Below the pieces are notes generated by a model. That model saw nothing but the letters and a program-made list of their open reading frames with translations, ran no database searches and was not told the origin of the DNA. Made by a program: the position numbers and the translations under genes. Positions 1-8,804 of a stretch of DNA of 64,000 bases are shown in pieces; position 1 is the first letter of the stretch, and every line of letters begins with the position of its first letter. The stretch lies in assembly GCF_008630915.1 (NCBI RefSeq), contig NZ_CP043909.1:3309644-3373643 (forward strand). Reading direction: 5' to 3'. This DNA comes from Acinetobacter suaedae. GTDB taxonomy: Bacteria; Pseudomonadota; Gammaproteobacteria; Pseudomonadales; Moraxellaceae.

Positions 1-579
1 TCTGGGCGCTCATTTAGTAGTATTAGTTTGCGAGAAGTTGCTCGCGAGGTTGGTTTAGTACCAACAGCGTTTTATCGTCATTTCCAAGATATGGAAGCAC
101 TGGGGCAAGAGCTCGTTGATCAAGTCTCTTTACATCTCAAAAGTCTGATTCATCAACTCGGTCAAAGCTATCTAAAACATAGTGGGGCCGCTAAAACCCG
201 CACCAGTATTGAGTTGTTCGTACAAGCGGTCAATCATAGCCCGCAACAATGGCAGTTTATGATTGCCGAACGTTGGGGCGGATCTGAAACGGTAAGAATC
301 GCAATTGCACGTGAAATTGAGTTTTTGATTGAAGATCTCGCCATTGATCTCTGCAAGCTTGAAACCTTCAAGCACATTAAAGACGCCAAACACTTACAAG
401 TCTTATCCACCATTTTAATCAATATGTCATTTACTTGGGCAATGACATGGATCAACCTACCTAAACAGTTTGAAATTGACGATTTACTAGAACAACAAAA
501 CCTTTTTATAGACAACGCAACCACTCAGGTACGTTTGTTATTTAACGGGATCTCAAATTGGGAACCACAAAACGCTTGA
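1..579 (+). CDS. TetR-family regulator, FabR/DesT-like (5' end outside window)
   Basis: The reading frame is open from the first base, so the true start lies upstream of the window. The visible part begins inside the helix-turn-helix: a serine-rich stretch, then LREVAREVGLVPTAFYRHF, which is nearly the same as the DNA-binding segment of E. coli FabR. FabR and Pseudomonas DesT are TetR-type repressors of unsaturated fatty acid synthesis or desaturase genes that sense the acyl-CoA pool. The rest is the helical ligand-binding domain, which is less conserved. The stop is at 577-579. No fatty acid gene is visible in the window, so the target (a desaturase or fabA/B-type gene) is inferred from the family only. 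FabR-like is well supported; the exact orthology is not. Confidence 0.75.
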   Translation, partial: SGRSFSSISLREVAREVGLVPTAFYRHFQDMEALGQELVDQVSLHLKSLIHQLGQSYLKHSGAAKTRTSIELFVQAVNHSPQQWQFMIAERWGGSETVRIAIAREIEFLIEDLAIDLCKLETFKHIKDAKHLQVLSTILINMSFTWAMTWINLPKQFEIDDLLEQQNLFIDNATTQVRLLFNGISNWEPQNA

Positions 580-685
580 CCACATCAAAATCAAAGTTTG
601 ATATATAAAAGCATTGCTTCGCGTTATTATGCATTAGACAATAATGCAATGCCGTTTAGAACACTATGAGGAGCTTATAAGCATC

Positions 686-1315
686 ATGAATCCTGATCGT
701 CATACACAGTTCTTAATTCGCAAAGAAAAAATTTTGCAGGTTGCTGAAAAACTATTACTAGAAAACAACCAAGAAATGACCCTAGATGAACTGGTTGCCG
801 AACTGGACATTGCCAAAGGTACACTATACAAACATTTCCGCAGCAAAAACGAACTGCTACTGGAACTTATTATTCAAAATGAAAAAGAAATTTTAAAAAT
901 TTCAGATAAATATAATACTGATGTCAAAGAATATGCGCCTCGCTATATGCTCTATCATCTAAAAGCACCAAGTCGTACGATTCTATTGCATCAATTAGAA
1001 GAACATCTCACCATGACTGAATCAAAGTTAAAACATCTCTTTGATGAGCTCTATGAAATTCGTCAGCAACGTATTGTTTCTTTGAAAGAAATGACCGAAA
1101 AATATTTAAAGTCGCAAAATTATGACATGTCGATTCGTGATTATTTATCTTATATTTGGTCACTGACCTATGGCGCAGCCTTATTATTAAATTCAAGCTA
1201 TTACCAACGCTCAATCGGCTCACGGGAAAAATTAATTAACCTTTATGTCAATCAGGCTCTATCGTTGCCTACACAGAAAGTTCAGATCGATATCCAAGCG
1301 CTTGATAATGAGTAG
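686..1315 (+). CDS. TetR/AcrR-family transcriptional regulator
   Basis: Encodes a protein of about 209 residues with an N-terminal TetR helix-turn-helix (MTLDELVAELDIAKGTLYKHF, roughly residues 29-49) and an all-helical C-terminal domain of unknown ligand. I chose the ATG at 686 because a GAGGAG ribosome site sits 12 bases upstream; an earlier in-frame ATG at 644 has no such site. It follows the FabR-like regulator in the same direction after about 106 bases, with AT-rich promoter-like sequence between them, and converges with dsbA across a shared terminator. No metabolic gene is adjacent in the same orientation, so the target cannot be guessed from context. Confidence 0.8.
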   Translation: MNPDRHTQFLIRKEKILQVAEKLLLENNQEMTLDELVAELDIAKGTLYKHFRSKNELLLELIIQNEKEILKISDKYNTDVKEYAPRYMLYHLKAPSRTILLHQLEEHLTMTESKLKHLFDELYEIRQQRIVSLKEMTEKYLKSQNYDMSIRDYLSYIWSLTYGAALLLNSSYYQRSIGSREKLINLYVNQALSLPTQKVQIDIQALDNE

Positions 1316-1380
1316 AAACTCTTAATTTTCCAGCTATACATCTCTGATCGTCCCCTCATCCTCTTACCTAACCACATTAA

Positions 1381-1410
1381 AAAAGGACTGCAGCTATTGC
1401 CCAGTCCTTT
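1381..1410. terminator. Bidirectional terminator between TetR gene and dsbA
   Basis: AAAGGACTG and CAGTCCTTT form a 9-bp stem around an 11-base loop, with A and T runs on both sides. It lies between two convergent genes and can serve both. Confidence 0.75.
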
Positions 1411-1433
1411 ACATTTGGGTTAAAGAGCAATTT

Positions 1434-2054
1434 TTATTTGCCTTTACGCTCTTTTTCTAGCAAGAAGTCAACCACTTGGGTGACTTTTTCATCTTCACCC
1501 TGTACCACATATTTCCCGTTTACTACGACTGCAGGTACGCCTGTCAATTGGTACTGTTGTGCCAACTGATTTGATTCCGCAATTTTTGCAGTAATTGGGA
1601 AAGAGTTAAACATACTATTAAATTTCTGTTCTGGCACACCGTAACGCGCAAAGAACTTCGCTTGAGAGGCTTGGTCAAAGATCTGCTGACCACCCTCATG
1701 AATCGCATGGAACAATGGAATATGGGTTCTCTTCCGAACACCAAGCGCTTCTGACACATAGTAACCACGCGCACCTTGCTCCCACACCTTATTCATGGCT
1801 GCTGGTGTACGAAGGAAATACACATCTTTTGGAATTTTCTTTAACCAAGTTTGCATATGCGGCTCAAGGTTATAGCAGTGACCACAGCCATACCAGAAAA
1901 ATTCACGGACTTCGTATTGTCCTGCTGGCGCGACCGTTTTTCCAGGATTGGCCACCACCGTATAGTCTTTACCTTCAACAAAATTCGCAGCCATTGCATT
2001 CATTGAAAACGTCAACGCAACTGCACTTAAACCACCGAGTACTAACTTTTTCAT
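1434..2054 (-). CDS. dsbA: Thiol:disulfide interchange protein DsbA
   Basis: Periplasmic thioredoxin-fold oxidase that inserts disulfide bonds into exported proteins. The 206-residue product starts with a signal peptide (MKKLVLGGLSAVALTF..., cleavage near the AMA-A at residues 20-23). The redox motif is C57-G-H-C60, and the TGVPAVVV segment near residue 177 holds the cis-proline loop. E. coli DsbA has CPHC, so the glycine at the second position is a difference that could shift the redox potential. The start at 2054 removes eight extra codons of the longer frame and places the signal peptide at the N terminus, with an AGAGGA site upstream. It is divergent from ubiG. A second disulfide-family gene (dsbC) lies at 58.6 kb. 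Confidence 0.93.
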   Translation of the reverse strand: MKKLVLGGLSAVALTFSMNAMAANFVEGKDYTVVANPGKTVAPAGQYEVREFFWYGCGHCYNLEPHMQTWLKKIPKDVYFLRTPAAMNKVWEQGARGYYVSEALGVRKRTHIPLFHAIHEGGQQIFDQASQAKFFARYGVPEQKFNSMFNSFPITAKIAESNQLAQQYQLTGVPAVVVNGKYVVQGEDEKVTQVVDFLLEKERKGK

Positions 2055-2232
2055 TGCCTGTGCTTTTCCTCTAAGCATTTTTCGTAAGTTTATATGCTAA
2101 ATATAAAGCAAACTCGATTAATTCGTTTTTCTTATGTGAAGTTTTTTATTGGATTTATCGCTTTTTTTGCCAGAATCGCTACACTACCAAAAGATTAAAC
2201 TGAAATAATCATCCTAATATAGAGGTGACACC

Positions 2233-2946
2233 ATGTCGCAATTGAATGTTGACCCGCAAGAAATCGCAAAATTTGAAGCATTGGCTGCCAAATGGTGGGA
2301 TCAACATTCGGAATTTCGCCCACTCCATCAAATCAACCCATTACGCCTAAACTGGATCGATGAACGAGCTGGTGGTTTAGCGGGCAAAAAAGTCCTCGAT
2401 GTTGGCTGTGGTGGCGGAATTCTGGCAGAAAGCATGGCACGTCGTGGTGCCGATGTCCTCGGCATTGATATGGGCGAAGCACCACTTGCCGTTGCACGCC
2501 TGCATGCCCAGCAAGAAAATGTACAAAATATCGAGTATCGCCAAATTCCTGTTGAACAGCTGGCACTAGAGCAAGCGGGTCAATATGATGTGGTGACCTG
2601 CATGGAAATGATGGAGCACGTGCCTGATCCTGCATCAATTGTTCAGGCCTGCCAAAACTTAGTGAAACCAGGTGGTCATGTATTCTTTTCAACCATTAAC
2701 CGCAATCCGAAATCGTATTTATTTGCGATTATTGGTGCCGAATACGTGCTTCGTTTACTGCCAAAAGGCACACATGATTATCATAAGTTCATTCGCCCTT
2801 CAGAAATGGCACATGATATTCGCAATGCAGGTCTGAGCCTGAAGGAAATGACAGGATTACATTACAACCCGATTACCAAGCATTACTGGCTAGCACCCAA
2901 TGTTGATGTGAATTATATGGTACATACGATCAATACAGGTGCATGA
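2233..2946 (+). CDS. ubiG: Ubiquinone biosynthesis O-methyltransferase UbiG
   Basis: S-adenosylmethionine-dependent methyltransferase that performs both O-methylation steps of ubiquinone synthesis. The 237-residue protein has the class I methyltransferase motif [10 protein letters not shown] (about residues 54-62), the acidic ribose-binding residue in VLGID, and the family segment [11 protein letters not shown]. The length equals that of typical UbiG. The RBS is GAGGTG just before the ATG. Its stop overlaps the next gene (ATGATGA), so ubiG and mupP are translationally coupled. The order ubiG-phosphatase-yciK matches Pseudomonas. Confidence 0.95.
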   Translation: MSQLNVDPQEIAKFEALAAKWWDQHSEFRPLHQINPLRLNWIDERAGGLAGKKVLDVGCGGGILAESMARRGADVLGIDMGEAPLAVARLHAQQENVQNIEYRQIPVEQLALEQAGQYDVVTCMEMMEHVPDPASIVQACQNLVKPGGHVFFSTINRNPKSYLFAIIGAEYVLRLLPKGTHDYHKFIRPSEMAHDIRNAGLSLKEMTGLHYNPITKHYWLAPNVDVNYMVHTINTGA

Positions 2947-3644
2947 TGAAAGCGGTTTTATTTGATCTAGATGGCACCTTAATTGATACTGCAGCTGACT
3001 TTATTCGAATCATTCAGCAAATGTGTCGAGATGAACAACGTCCAGTCATTGATGCAGAACTCATTCGCACCCAAGTATCTGAGGGTGCACGTGCCATGGT
3101 GAAATTGGTTTATCCCGAATTAGAACTCACTGATCCTATTTTCTTAGCACACCGCCAACGCTTTTTAGATGTGTATGGTGACAACATCGTCGTTGATACC
3201 GATCTATTTGAGGGTATGTATCCATTACTTGAAGAACTTGAGGCAAATCAAATTCCTTGGGGAATCGTGACCAATAAACCGCGTGGTTTGAGTGAATCCT
3301 TATTGGCTGAACTAAAACTGACTGAACGTTGCGCAGTTCTGGTTTGTCCTGAAGATGTGAGTAAAACCAAACCAGATCCGGAACCCATGTATTTAGCAGC
3401 AAAACAGTTGCAGATTGATCCTCAAGAGATTATTTATGTGGGAGATCATCCCCGTGATATTGATGCTGGTCGTCACGCAGAGATGTACACTATTCTAGCT
3501 GCATATGGTTACTTACCTATAGAATCTCGTGATGATCTTAACGCATGGCAAGCAGATGCCATTATTCACACTGTTGCTGAGCTTCAACAATTGCTCCAAC
3601 AGAAAATCACAGTTTTAGCAGAAAATCAGGGTATGATGAGTTAA
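2943..3644 (+). CDS. mupP: N-acetylmuramic acid 6-phosphate phosphatase MupP (HAD family)
   Basis: HAD-superfamily phosphatase of 233 residues. Motif I is DLDGT with D8 and D10, motif II is the T110-N111 pair in GIVTNKP, motif III is the lysine in SKTKPDP (141-143), and motif IV is GDHPRDID (167-174). By sequence alone it would be called phosphoglycolate phosphatase (Gph). In Pseudomonas the gene between ubiG and the yciK-type SDR is MupP, which dephosphorylates MurNAc-6-phosphate in the cell-wall recycling route to UDP-MurNAc that gives intrinsic fosfomycin resistance. The identical neighbourhood is the reason for this call. It overlaps ubiG by 4 bases; starts at 2943 and 2946 are both possible. 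Gph remains the alternative. Confidence 0.75.
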   Translation: MMKAVLFDLDGTLIDTAADFIRIIQQMCRDEQRPVIDAELIRTQVSEGARAMVKLVYPELELTDPIFLAHRQRFLDVYGDNIVVDTDLFEGMYPLLEELEANQIPWGIVTNKPRGLSESLLAELKLTERCAVLVCPEDVSKTKPDPEPMYLAAKQLQIDPQEIIYVGDHPRDIDAGRHAEMYTILAAYGYLPIESRDDLNAWQADAIIHTVAELQQLLQQKITVLAENQGMMS

Positions 3645-3674
3645 ACAACTCAGAGAATAACAGGAGGCATAACA

Positions 3675-4421
3675 ATGAAATATTCAGAATATCAACCTCG
3701 CCCAGATCTGCTTAAAGATCGCATTATCTTAATCACAGGTGCTGGTGATGGGATCGGACGAGCTGCTGCGATGAGTTATGCCCTTCATGGTGCAACGGTG
3801 GTATTACACGGTCGTACCTTAAATAAACTTGAAGTCATTTATGATGAAATTGAAGCTTTAGGTGCTCCGCAACCCGCTATTCTCCCATTACAACTCTCAA
3901 CGGCATCGAGTCACGATTATGAGCTTTTAGTCGATACCTTAGAACAGCAGTTTGGTCGTTTAGATGGTATTTTGCACAATGCTGGCATGTTAGGTGATCG
4001 TGTAGCCCTCGCCGATTATCCTGTGGATGTTTGGGATGATGTCATGGCGGTAAATTTACGCGCACCTTTTGCTTTAACTCAAGCGTTATTACCTTTACTC
4101 GAAAAATCAGAACATGCTTCTGTGATTTTTACCAGTTCAGGTGTTGGGCGTGAAGCACGTGCATTGTGGGGTGCTTATTCTGTTTCCAAAATTGCGACGG
4201 AAGCCATGAGCAAAATATTTGCTTTAGAAAACAGCTTCCCAAACATTCGCTATAATTGTATTAATCCAGGCGGTACACGTACTGCCATGCGTGCTAAAGC
4301 TTACCCAGATGAAGATCCAAAAGTGTTACCTACACCGGACAGCATCATGCCTGCCTATCTTTATCTGATGGGTGATGATAGCTTAGACATGAACGGGCAA
4401 AGTATTGATGCTCAAGATTAA
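3675..4421 (+). CDS. yciK: YciK-family short-chain dehydrogenase/reductase
   Basis: Classical SDR oxidoreductase of 248 residues. The Rossmann motif TGAGDGIG is at 21-28, the NAG motif at 102-104, the catalytic serines near 154-155, and the YSVSK active site has Y168 and K172. The substrate is unknown for this family; E. coli YciK is likewise uncharacterised. It lies 30 bases after mupP behind a strong AGGAGGC ribosome site and is probably the last gene of the ubiG operon. The family is conserved in this position in Pseudomonas, which suggests a shared transcript more than a shared pathway. Confidence 0.85.
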   Translation: MKYSEYQPRPDLLKDRIILITGAGDGIGRAAAMSYALHGATVVLHGRTLNKLEVIYDEIEALGAPQPAILPLQLSTASSHDYELLVDTLEQQFGRLDGILHNAGMLGDRVALADYPVDVWDDVMAVNLRAPFALTQALLPLLEKSEHASVIFTSSGVGREARALWGAYSVSKIATEAMSKIFALENSFPNIRYNCINPGGTRTAMRAKAYPDEDPKVLPTPDSIMPAYLYLMGDDSLDMNGQSIDAQD

Positions 4422-4601
4422 GATCTGTTGCCATTTAGACTTTATGACAATAATTCCAAACAGTATTAAAGACTGACCTGATGCAGAGAGCTGCTGAGAT
4501 TATCTTCATCTTTTTAAAGGAACAACGAATTGATCTTCACAGTTTCTCTGCATTTTTAAGGTACAGTTTTCACATGAGAGACATCCGATATTAGGTGTAT
4601 C

Positions 4602-4979
4602 ATGAAAAAAATTTTCATTATTTTGATGTTAGGTTCAACTGCCTTGTTGGGAAGTGTGACAAGTTTTGCAAGTCCTCCATTTGACCGCAATGAAGATGCG
4701 CGTGGCAAACATGGTCGCAATTTTGAACGTTCAGATAATGACAACCGGATGCGTGAACGTCGTATGCGCGAGGAACGTGGTGTAGAGCGCTTGAAACAAC
4801 ATCGCTGGCAAGCGGGATATGTCATGCCTCAACACTATCGCGGTAATGGCTACAAGATTGATTATAAAGAAAATAATCTACCAAAGCCGGGGCGTAATCA
4901 ACAATGGTATAAAATTAATAACGACTATATCTTAGTTAACTCGGATGATAATAGTATTGTCAGTATACGGGCATTCTAA
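4602..4979 (+). CDS. RcnB-family periplasmic protein
   Basis: A 125-residue exported protein with a signal peptide (hydrophobic residues 4-20, cleavage after SFA), followed by a highly charged Arg/Asp/Glu-rich stretch (about 25-65). The C-terminal domain has the RcnB-family pattern: W-x-A-G-Y-x-M-P, a Y-x-I-D-Y strand, a W-Y-K-I-N-N-D-Y-I-L-V block and a final ISIRAF strand. E. coli RcnB is a periplasmic modulator of nickel/cobalt export, but no rcnA or rcnR is adjacent, so a metal role is unproven. It is monocistronic, with its own upstream AT-rich region and a terminator at 5023-5051. Confidence 0.7.
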   Translation: MKKIFIILMLGSTALLGSVTSFASPPFDRNEDARGKHGRNFERSDNDNRMRERRMREERGVERLKQHRWQAGYVMPQHYRGNGYKIDYKENNLPKPGRNQQWYKINNDYILVNSDDNSIVSIRAF

Positions 4980-5022
4980 ACGTGCCGCATTGATTTACAC
5001 TTGATTCATGTCGAACTAGATT

Positions 5023-5051
5023 GCACTCAAACCTCATTTGAGTGCTTTTTA
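5023..5051 (+). terminator. Rho-independent terminator after the RcnB-like gene
   Basis: The 9-bp stem GCACTCAAA/TTTGAGTGC has a 5-base loop and is followed by a T run. Confidence 0.85.
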
Positions 5052-5121
5052 TTAAACTAAATCATGTGAGTTTGAGTTTTTTTGTTTAGAATCATCTCAT
5101 ATCTGTTGATTTGAGATCGGT

Positions 5122-6477
5122 ATGCCTAGTAAGCCTGTAGAAAAATTGCATAACAACACCCAACATTATGTACATTGGTTTCGCCATTCTGCACCTTATA
5201 TTAATGCACACCGAGATAAAACGTTTGTTCTGATGTTCGGTGGTGAAGCCGTTCAACATGAAAATTTTCAGCATATTATTCACGATATTGCCCTGCTGCA
5301 TTCTTTAGGCATTCGCTTAATTCTTGTACATGGCGCACGTCCTCAGATTAATCAAAATCTACATCAACAACAGATCGAAACACCGTTTCATCAAAATCGT
5401 CGCATTACCACACGCGAATCTCTACGTGGTGTAATGAATGCCGTCGGTTCAATTCGCCTAGAAATTGAAGCTCTATTATCCATGGGTTTAGCCAATTCGC
5501 CGATGTACGGCGCACGCATTGATGTTGTTTCAGGCAATTTCGTGACTGCAAAACCTTATGGTATTCGTGAAGGAATCGACTTCCAACTCACAGGCGATGT
5601 ACGTTCGATTGATACCGATGCAATTCAACGTCATTTAGATAATCATAATATTGTTTTATTAGGGCCAACAGGCTATTCGACCACGGGTGAAGTCTTTAAT
5701 TTACTCGCTGAAGAAGTCGCAACCAAAACGGCAACTGCATTAAACGCCGATAAACTGATTTTCTTAGGTGAAAAACAAGGGCTAATCAATGATCAACAAC
5801 AACTGCTACGCGAGTTAAGTCCGCGTCAACTTGAACCCTATATTCAACAATTCCAATCACAATATCCTGAGTTTGCCTTACACCTCAAACAAGCTCAACA
5901 GGCATCATTGTCTGGTGTACATCGTGTGCATCTAATTTCTTATGCGTATGATGGTGCATTAATTGAAGAACTATTTACACGTGATGGGGTCGGTACACTA
6001 ATCACAGATGCTCACTATGAGGAGGTACGAATCGCCAATATTCAAGATGTCGGTGGTTTGATTAACCTACTTCGCCCACTCGAACAAGAAGGGATTCTGG
6101 TCTATCGCTCACGCGAACTTCTTGAAAGCGAAATTGAGCAATTTGCTGTGATTGAACGTGACGGCATGATTCTAGCCTGTGCGGCACTCTACCCCATCCC
6201 TACAGGAGAAAATGAAATCCGTTCAGCAGAAATTGCCTGCGTTGCTGTGGATTCAAACTATCGAAAATCCAATCGTGGCAGCCAGATCTTGCAATTTCTA
6301 GAAACTAAAGCCAAGCAACAAGGCATTCAACAACTGTTCGTGCTGACCACTCGCACGGCCCACTGGTTCTTGGAACAAGGCTTTATCGCAGCTAGCATCG
6401 ATGATTTACCCAATGCTCGCCAAGCGCTCTATAACTATCAACGTAACTCCTTAGTCTTTAAAAAAGTTTTAGTTTGA
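5122..6477 (+). CDS. argA: Amino-acid N-acetyltransferase (N-acetylglutamate synthase)
   Basis: Catalyses acetylation of glutamate by acetyl-CoA, the first step of arginine biosynthesis in the cytoplasm. The 451-residue protein has the two-domain layout of classical ArgA: an amino-acid-kinase fold (about 1-290, with LILVHGARPQIN and the kinase-like GPTGYS segment), which in this family binds arginine for feedback inhibition, and a C-terminal GNAT domain (about 300-451) with the acetyl-CoA loop around YRKSNRGSQIL. It stands alone, flanked by the terminator at 5023 and an AT-rich gap. The ATG at 5122 begins a protein of normal family length. Confidence 0.95.
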   Translation: MPSKPVEKLHNNTQHYVHWFRHSAPYINAHRDKTFVLMFGGEAVQHENFQHIIHDIALLHSLGIRLILVHGARPQINQNLHQQQIETPFHQNRRITTRESLRGVMNAVGSIRLEIEALLSMGLANSPMYGARIDVVSGNFVTAKPYGIREGIDFQLTGDVRSIDTDAIQRHLDNHNIVLLGPTGYSTTGEVFNLLAEEVATKTATALNADKLIFLGEKQGLINDQQQLLRELSPRQLEPYIQQFQSQYPEFALHLKQAQQASLSGVHRVHLISYAYDGALIEELFTRDGVGTLITDAHYEEVRIANIQDVGGLINLLRPLEQEGILVYRSRELLESEIEQFAVIERDGMILACAALYPIPTGENEIRSAEIACVAVDSNYRKSNRGSQILQFLETKAKQQGIQQLFVLTTRTAHWFLEQGFIAASIDDLPNARQALYNYQRNSLVFKKVLV

Positions 6478-6488
6478 GTTCATTTAGG

Positions 6489-6525
6489 TTGTAGATATTT
6501 TTATTTCTCATAAAGATATCTACAA
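6489..6525 (+). terminator. Stem-loop after argA
   Basis: A perfect 10-bp inverted repeat TTGTAGATAT/ATATCTACAA starts about 11 bases after the argA stop. There is no clean T run after it, so its role as a terminator is likely but not certain. Confidence 0.5.
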
Positions 6526-6786
6526 CACATCAATATTACTGATTGATCTAAAATAAAAAATAGTCGTTTTCTTAAAATACCAAAATTAATTAAACTAAAA
6601 ACAATACCTTATAAACTTTTCTGATGATCTCGTATATACAAAGCATGGCTAAGCTTATGCAATCTTGTGTTTTGCACTTTTACTTATAAATAAAGCCTAA
6701 TTCGTTATTTTTTCTATCATAGAAAAAGTTTTAGCGTGGTTGCTCATCTTAATTCAATCTTTGATTTTTTGGGGAGCACAACCAAC
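6526..6786 (+). promoter_or_regulatory. ssu operon upstream region with 19-bp palindrome
   Basis: This AT-rich stretch has no reading frame. It contains the perfect palindrome TTTTTCTAT-C-ATAGAAAAA at 6709-6727, about 60 bases before the first ssuA start. An operator for the sulfur-starvation control of this operon (CysB/Cbl in E. coli) would be expected here, but this palindrome does not obviously match the CysB consensus. Confidence 0.4.
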
Positions 6787-7776
6787 ATGATCATTTCAAG
6801 CAATCACTCATGGTCATATCTCATCATTGCAGCGAGCCTTGCCAGTTTGATGGGAATCACAGGTTGTACAAAGAAACCTGAGCAGCAAGCAACAACACAA
6901 CAAGAAACCACAACATTCAATATCGGCTTTCAAAAGTATGGCATCTTGCCGATCGTTAAAACAAAAGGTGAATTAGAAAAACGTCTTGCTGCTCAGGGAA
7001 TCAAGGTGAAATGGATTGAGTTCCCAGCGGGTCCCCAGCTTCTGGAAGGTTTGAATGTAGGAAGTGTGGTTTTTGGTGAAGCAGGCGAAGCGCCACCGAT
7101 ATTCGCACAAGCAGCGAATCCCAATTTGATTTATGTCGCCAACCAACCACCTGCTCCAACAGCTGAGGCATTAATCGTTCAAAAAGACTCACCTATACAA
7201 TCGATCCAAGACCTAAAAGGTAAACGCATCGCACTCAATAAAGGCTCGAATGTGCATTACCTCCTCCTTAAACTACTTGAAGCTCACAATCTCAAGCTCA
7301 GTGATATTCAACCTGTTTATTTACCGCCTTCAGATGCACGTGCGGCCTTTGAAAAAGGCGTGGTTGACGCTTGGGTTATTTGGGATCCGTTCCTTGCTGC
7401 AGCCGAGCATCAAATCCAAGCCCGAGTGATTGCCAACGGCGAAAATCTGGTGAACAACCACCAATTTTATTTGGCAGATCGCCAATATGCGGAGAACAAT
7501 CCAGCAGTCTTACAAACAGTGATTACCACACTGAATCAAACCACAGACTGGGTCAAAGCACATCCTGAAGATGCAGCAAAACTACTCGAAAAGCCGACTG
7601 GTCTTGGGTTTGATGTGTTAAAGACCTCGATATCTCGTATGGGTTTTGGCGTTCAACCTATTTCAGAAAAGGTTGTGACAGAACAACAAGATGTTGCTAA
7701 CGCGTTCTTCGCGCAACAACTGATTCCAAAGCAACTTGTGATTCAAGATGCCGTATTAAAGAACAACATTCGATAA
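6787..7776 (+). CDS. ssuA: Sulfonate ABC transporter substrate-binding lipoprotein (first SsuA paralogue)
   Basis: Substrate-binding component for aliphatic sulfonate uptake. The ATG at 6787 follows GGGGAG by 10 bases; the longer frame starts at a GTG 51 bases earlier without such a site. The N terminus is a lipoprotein signal with lipobox ITGC, so the protein is predicted to be membrane anchored, unlike soluble E. coli SsuA. Family signatures include the opening beta strand NIGFQKYG, the FPAGPQLLEGLNVGSV block and DAWVIWDP. It is about 329 residues long. It is followed after 12 bases by a paralogue that shares these motifs, so one may bind different sulfonates or taurine-like ligands. Confidence 0.88.
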   Translation: MIISSNHSWSYLIIAASLASLMGITGCTKKPEQQATTQQETTTFNIGFQKYGILPIVKTKGELEKRLAAQGIKVKWIEFPAGPQLLEGLNVGSVVFGEAGEAPPIFAQAANPNLIYVANQPPAPTAEALIVQKDSPIQSIQDLKGKRIALNKGSNVHYLLLKLLEAHNLKLSDIQPVYLPPSDARAAFEKGVVDAWVIWDPFLAAAEHQIQARVIANGENLVNNHQFYLADRQYAENNPAVLQTVITTLNQTTDWVKAHPEDAAKLLEKPTGLGFDVLKTSISRMGFGVQPISEKVVTEQQDVANAFFAQQLIPKQLVIQDAVLKNNIR

Positions 7777-7788
7777 TAGGGGATCATC

Positions 7789-8778
7789 ATGACGTTATTA
7801 GCGAAAGTTTCTATTCTCGGCTTACTGATCTCTGCATTTTCAATCAGTGGCTGCCAAAAGACCGAATCTCAAAATACGGATAAAGCGGCTTCAAGCAATC
7901 AACACACGGCGATCAAAACACTGACAATTGGCTTCCAGAAATCATCACTCGCTTTATTGGTTGCAAAACAACAAAAACTCTTTGAACAAGAATTTCCCAA
8001 GACCAAAATTGAATGGCGTGAATTTCCAGCAGGGCCACAAATGTTAGAAGCGCTTGCCGTTGGTGCGGTTGACTTTGGCTATGTCGGGAATACACCTCCC
8101 ATTTTTGCACAAGCCGCAGCAAAACCGTTACGTTACATTGCCTATGAAGTCGTTCCAGCCACTGGTCAAGCGGTATTGGTTCATGCTGAGGATCAAATTG
8201 ATACCCTTCAAGATTTGAAAGGCAAGCGTATCGCTGTACAAAAAGGGTCAAGTGCTCATGAGCTACTTGCAAAAACATTGCAAAAAGCAGGCTTATCATG
8301 GCATGACATTCAACCAATTTGGTTACCGCCTGCCGATGCCCGTGCAGCATTTGATAAACAAGCCGTAGATGCATGGGCGATTTGGGAACCCTACCTAGGT
8401 ACTGCCGAGCTACAAGGTCATACCAAAACCTTGATCGATGGCTCAGCTTTTCCTACCACTTATTCTTTTTATATTGGCAATCCAAGCTTCATTCAAAAGC
8501 ATCCAGAGTCTGCCCTCAAGTTAATAAAGACCATCAATCTTGCAGATCAGTGGATTGTGCAACACCAAGACCAAGCCTTACAGATCTATGTAAATAGTAC
8601 TGGGTTAAGCACTCCTGTAGCACAACGTGTACTCGATAAAAGACCGAAACCCTCTCCTGTTCAACCACTGACCACTGAAGTAATTCAGCATCAGCAACAA
8701 ATTGCCGATTTATTTAAACAAGAGCAATTGATTCCTGTGCACATTGATATCCAGCACAGTGTTTGGACAACTCAATAA
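7789..8778 (+). CDS. ssuA: Sulfonate ABC transporter substrate-binding lipoprotein (second SsuA paralogue)
   Basis: A 329-residue paralogue of the preceding gene, again a predicted lipoprotein (lipobox SISGC). Shared motifs are [43 protein letters not shown] and the [23 protein letters not shown] block that lines the ligand cleft in the SsuA/TauA family. The second copy matches the canonical SsuA pattern (FGYVGNTPP) more closely, whereas the first copy has FGEAGEAPP at that point. This suggests the pair arose by tandem duplication and then diverged in ligand recognition. It probably shares the single ABC permease and ATPase downstream. Confidence 0.9.
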   Translation: MTLLAKVSILGLLISAFSISGCQKTESQNTDKAASSNQHTAIKTLTIGFQKSSLALLVAKQQKLFEQEFPKTKIEWREFPAGPQMLEALAVGAVDFGYVGNTPPIFAQAAAKPLRYIAYEVVPATGQAVLVHAEDQIDTLQDLKGKRIAVQKGSSAHELLAKTLQKAGLSWHDIQPIWLPPADARAAFDKQAVDAWAIWEPYLGTAELQGHTKTLIDGSAFPTTYSFYIGNPSFIQKHPESALKLIKTINLADQWIVQHQDQALQIYVNSTGLSTPVAQRVLDKRPKPSPVQPLTTEVIQHQQQIADLFKQEQLIPVHIDIQHSVWTTQ

Positions 8779-8804
8779 AGATTGATTTTATAAGGAATAT
8801 CAAC

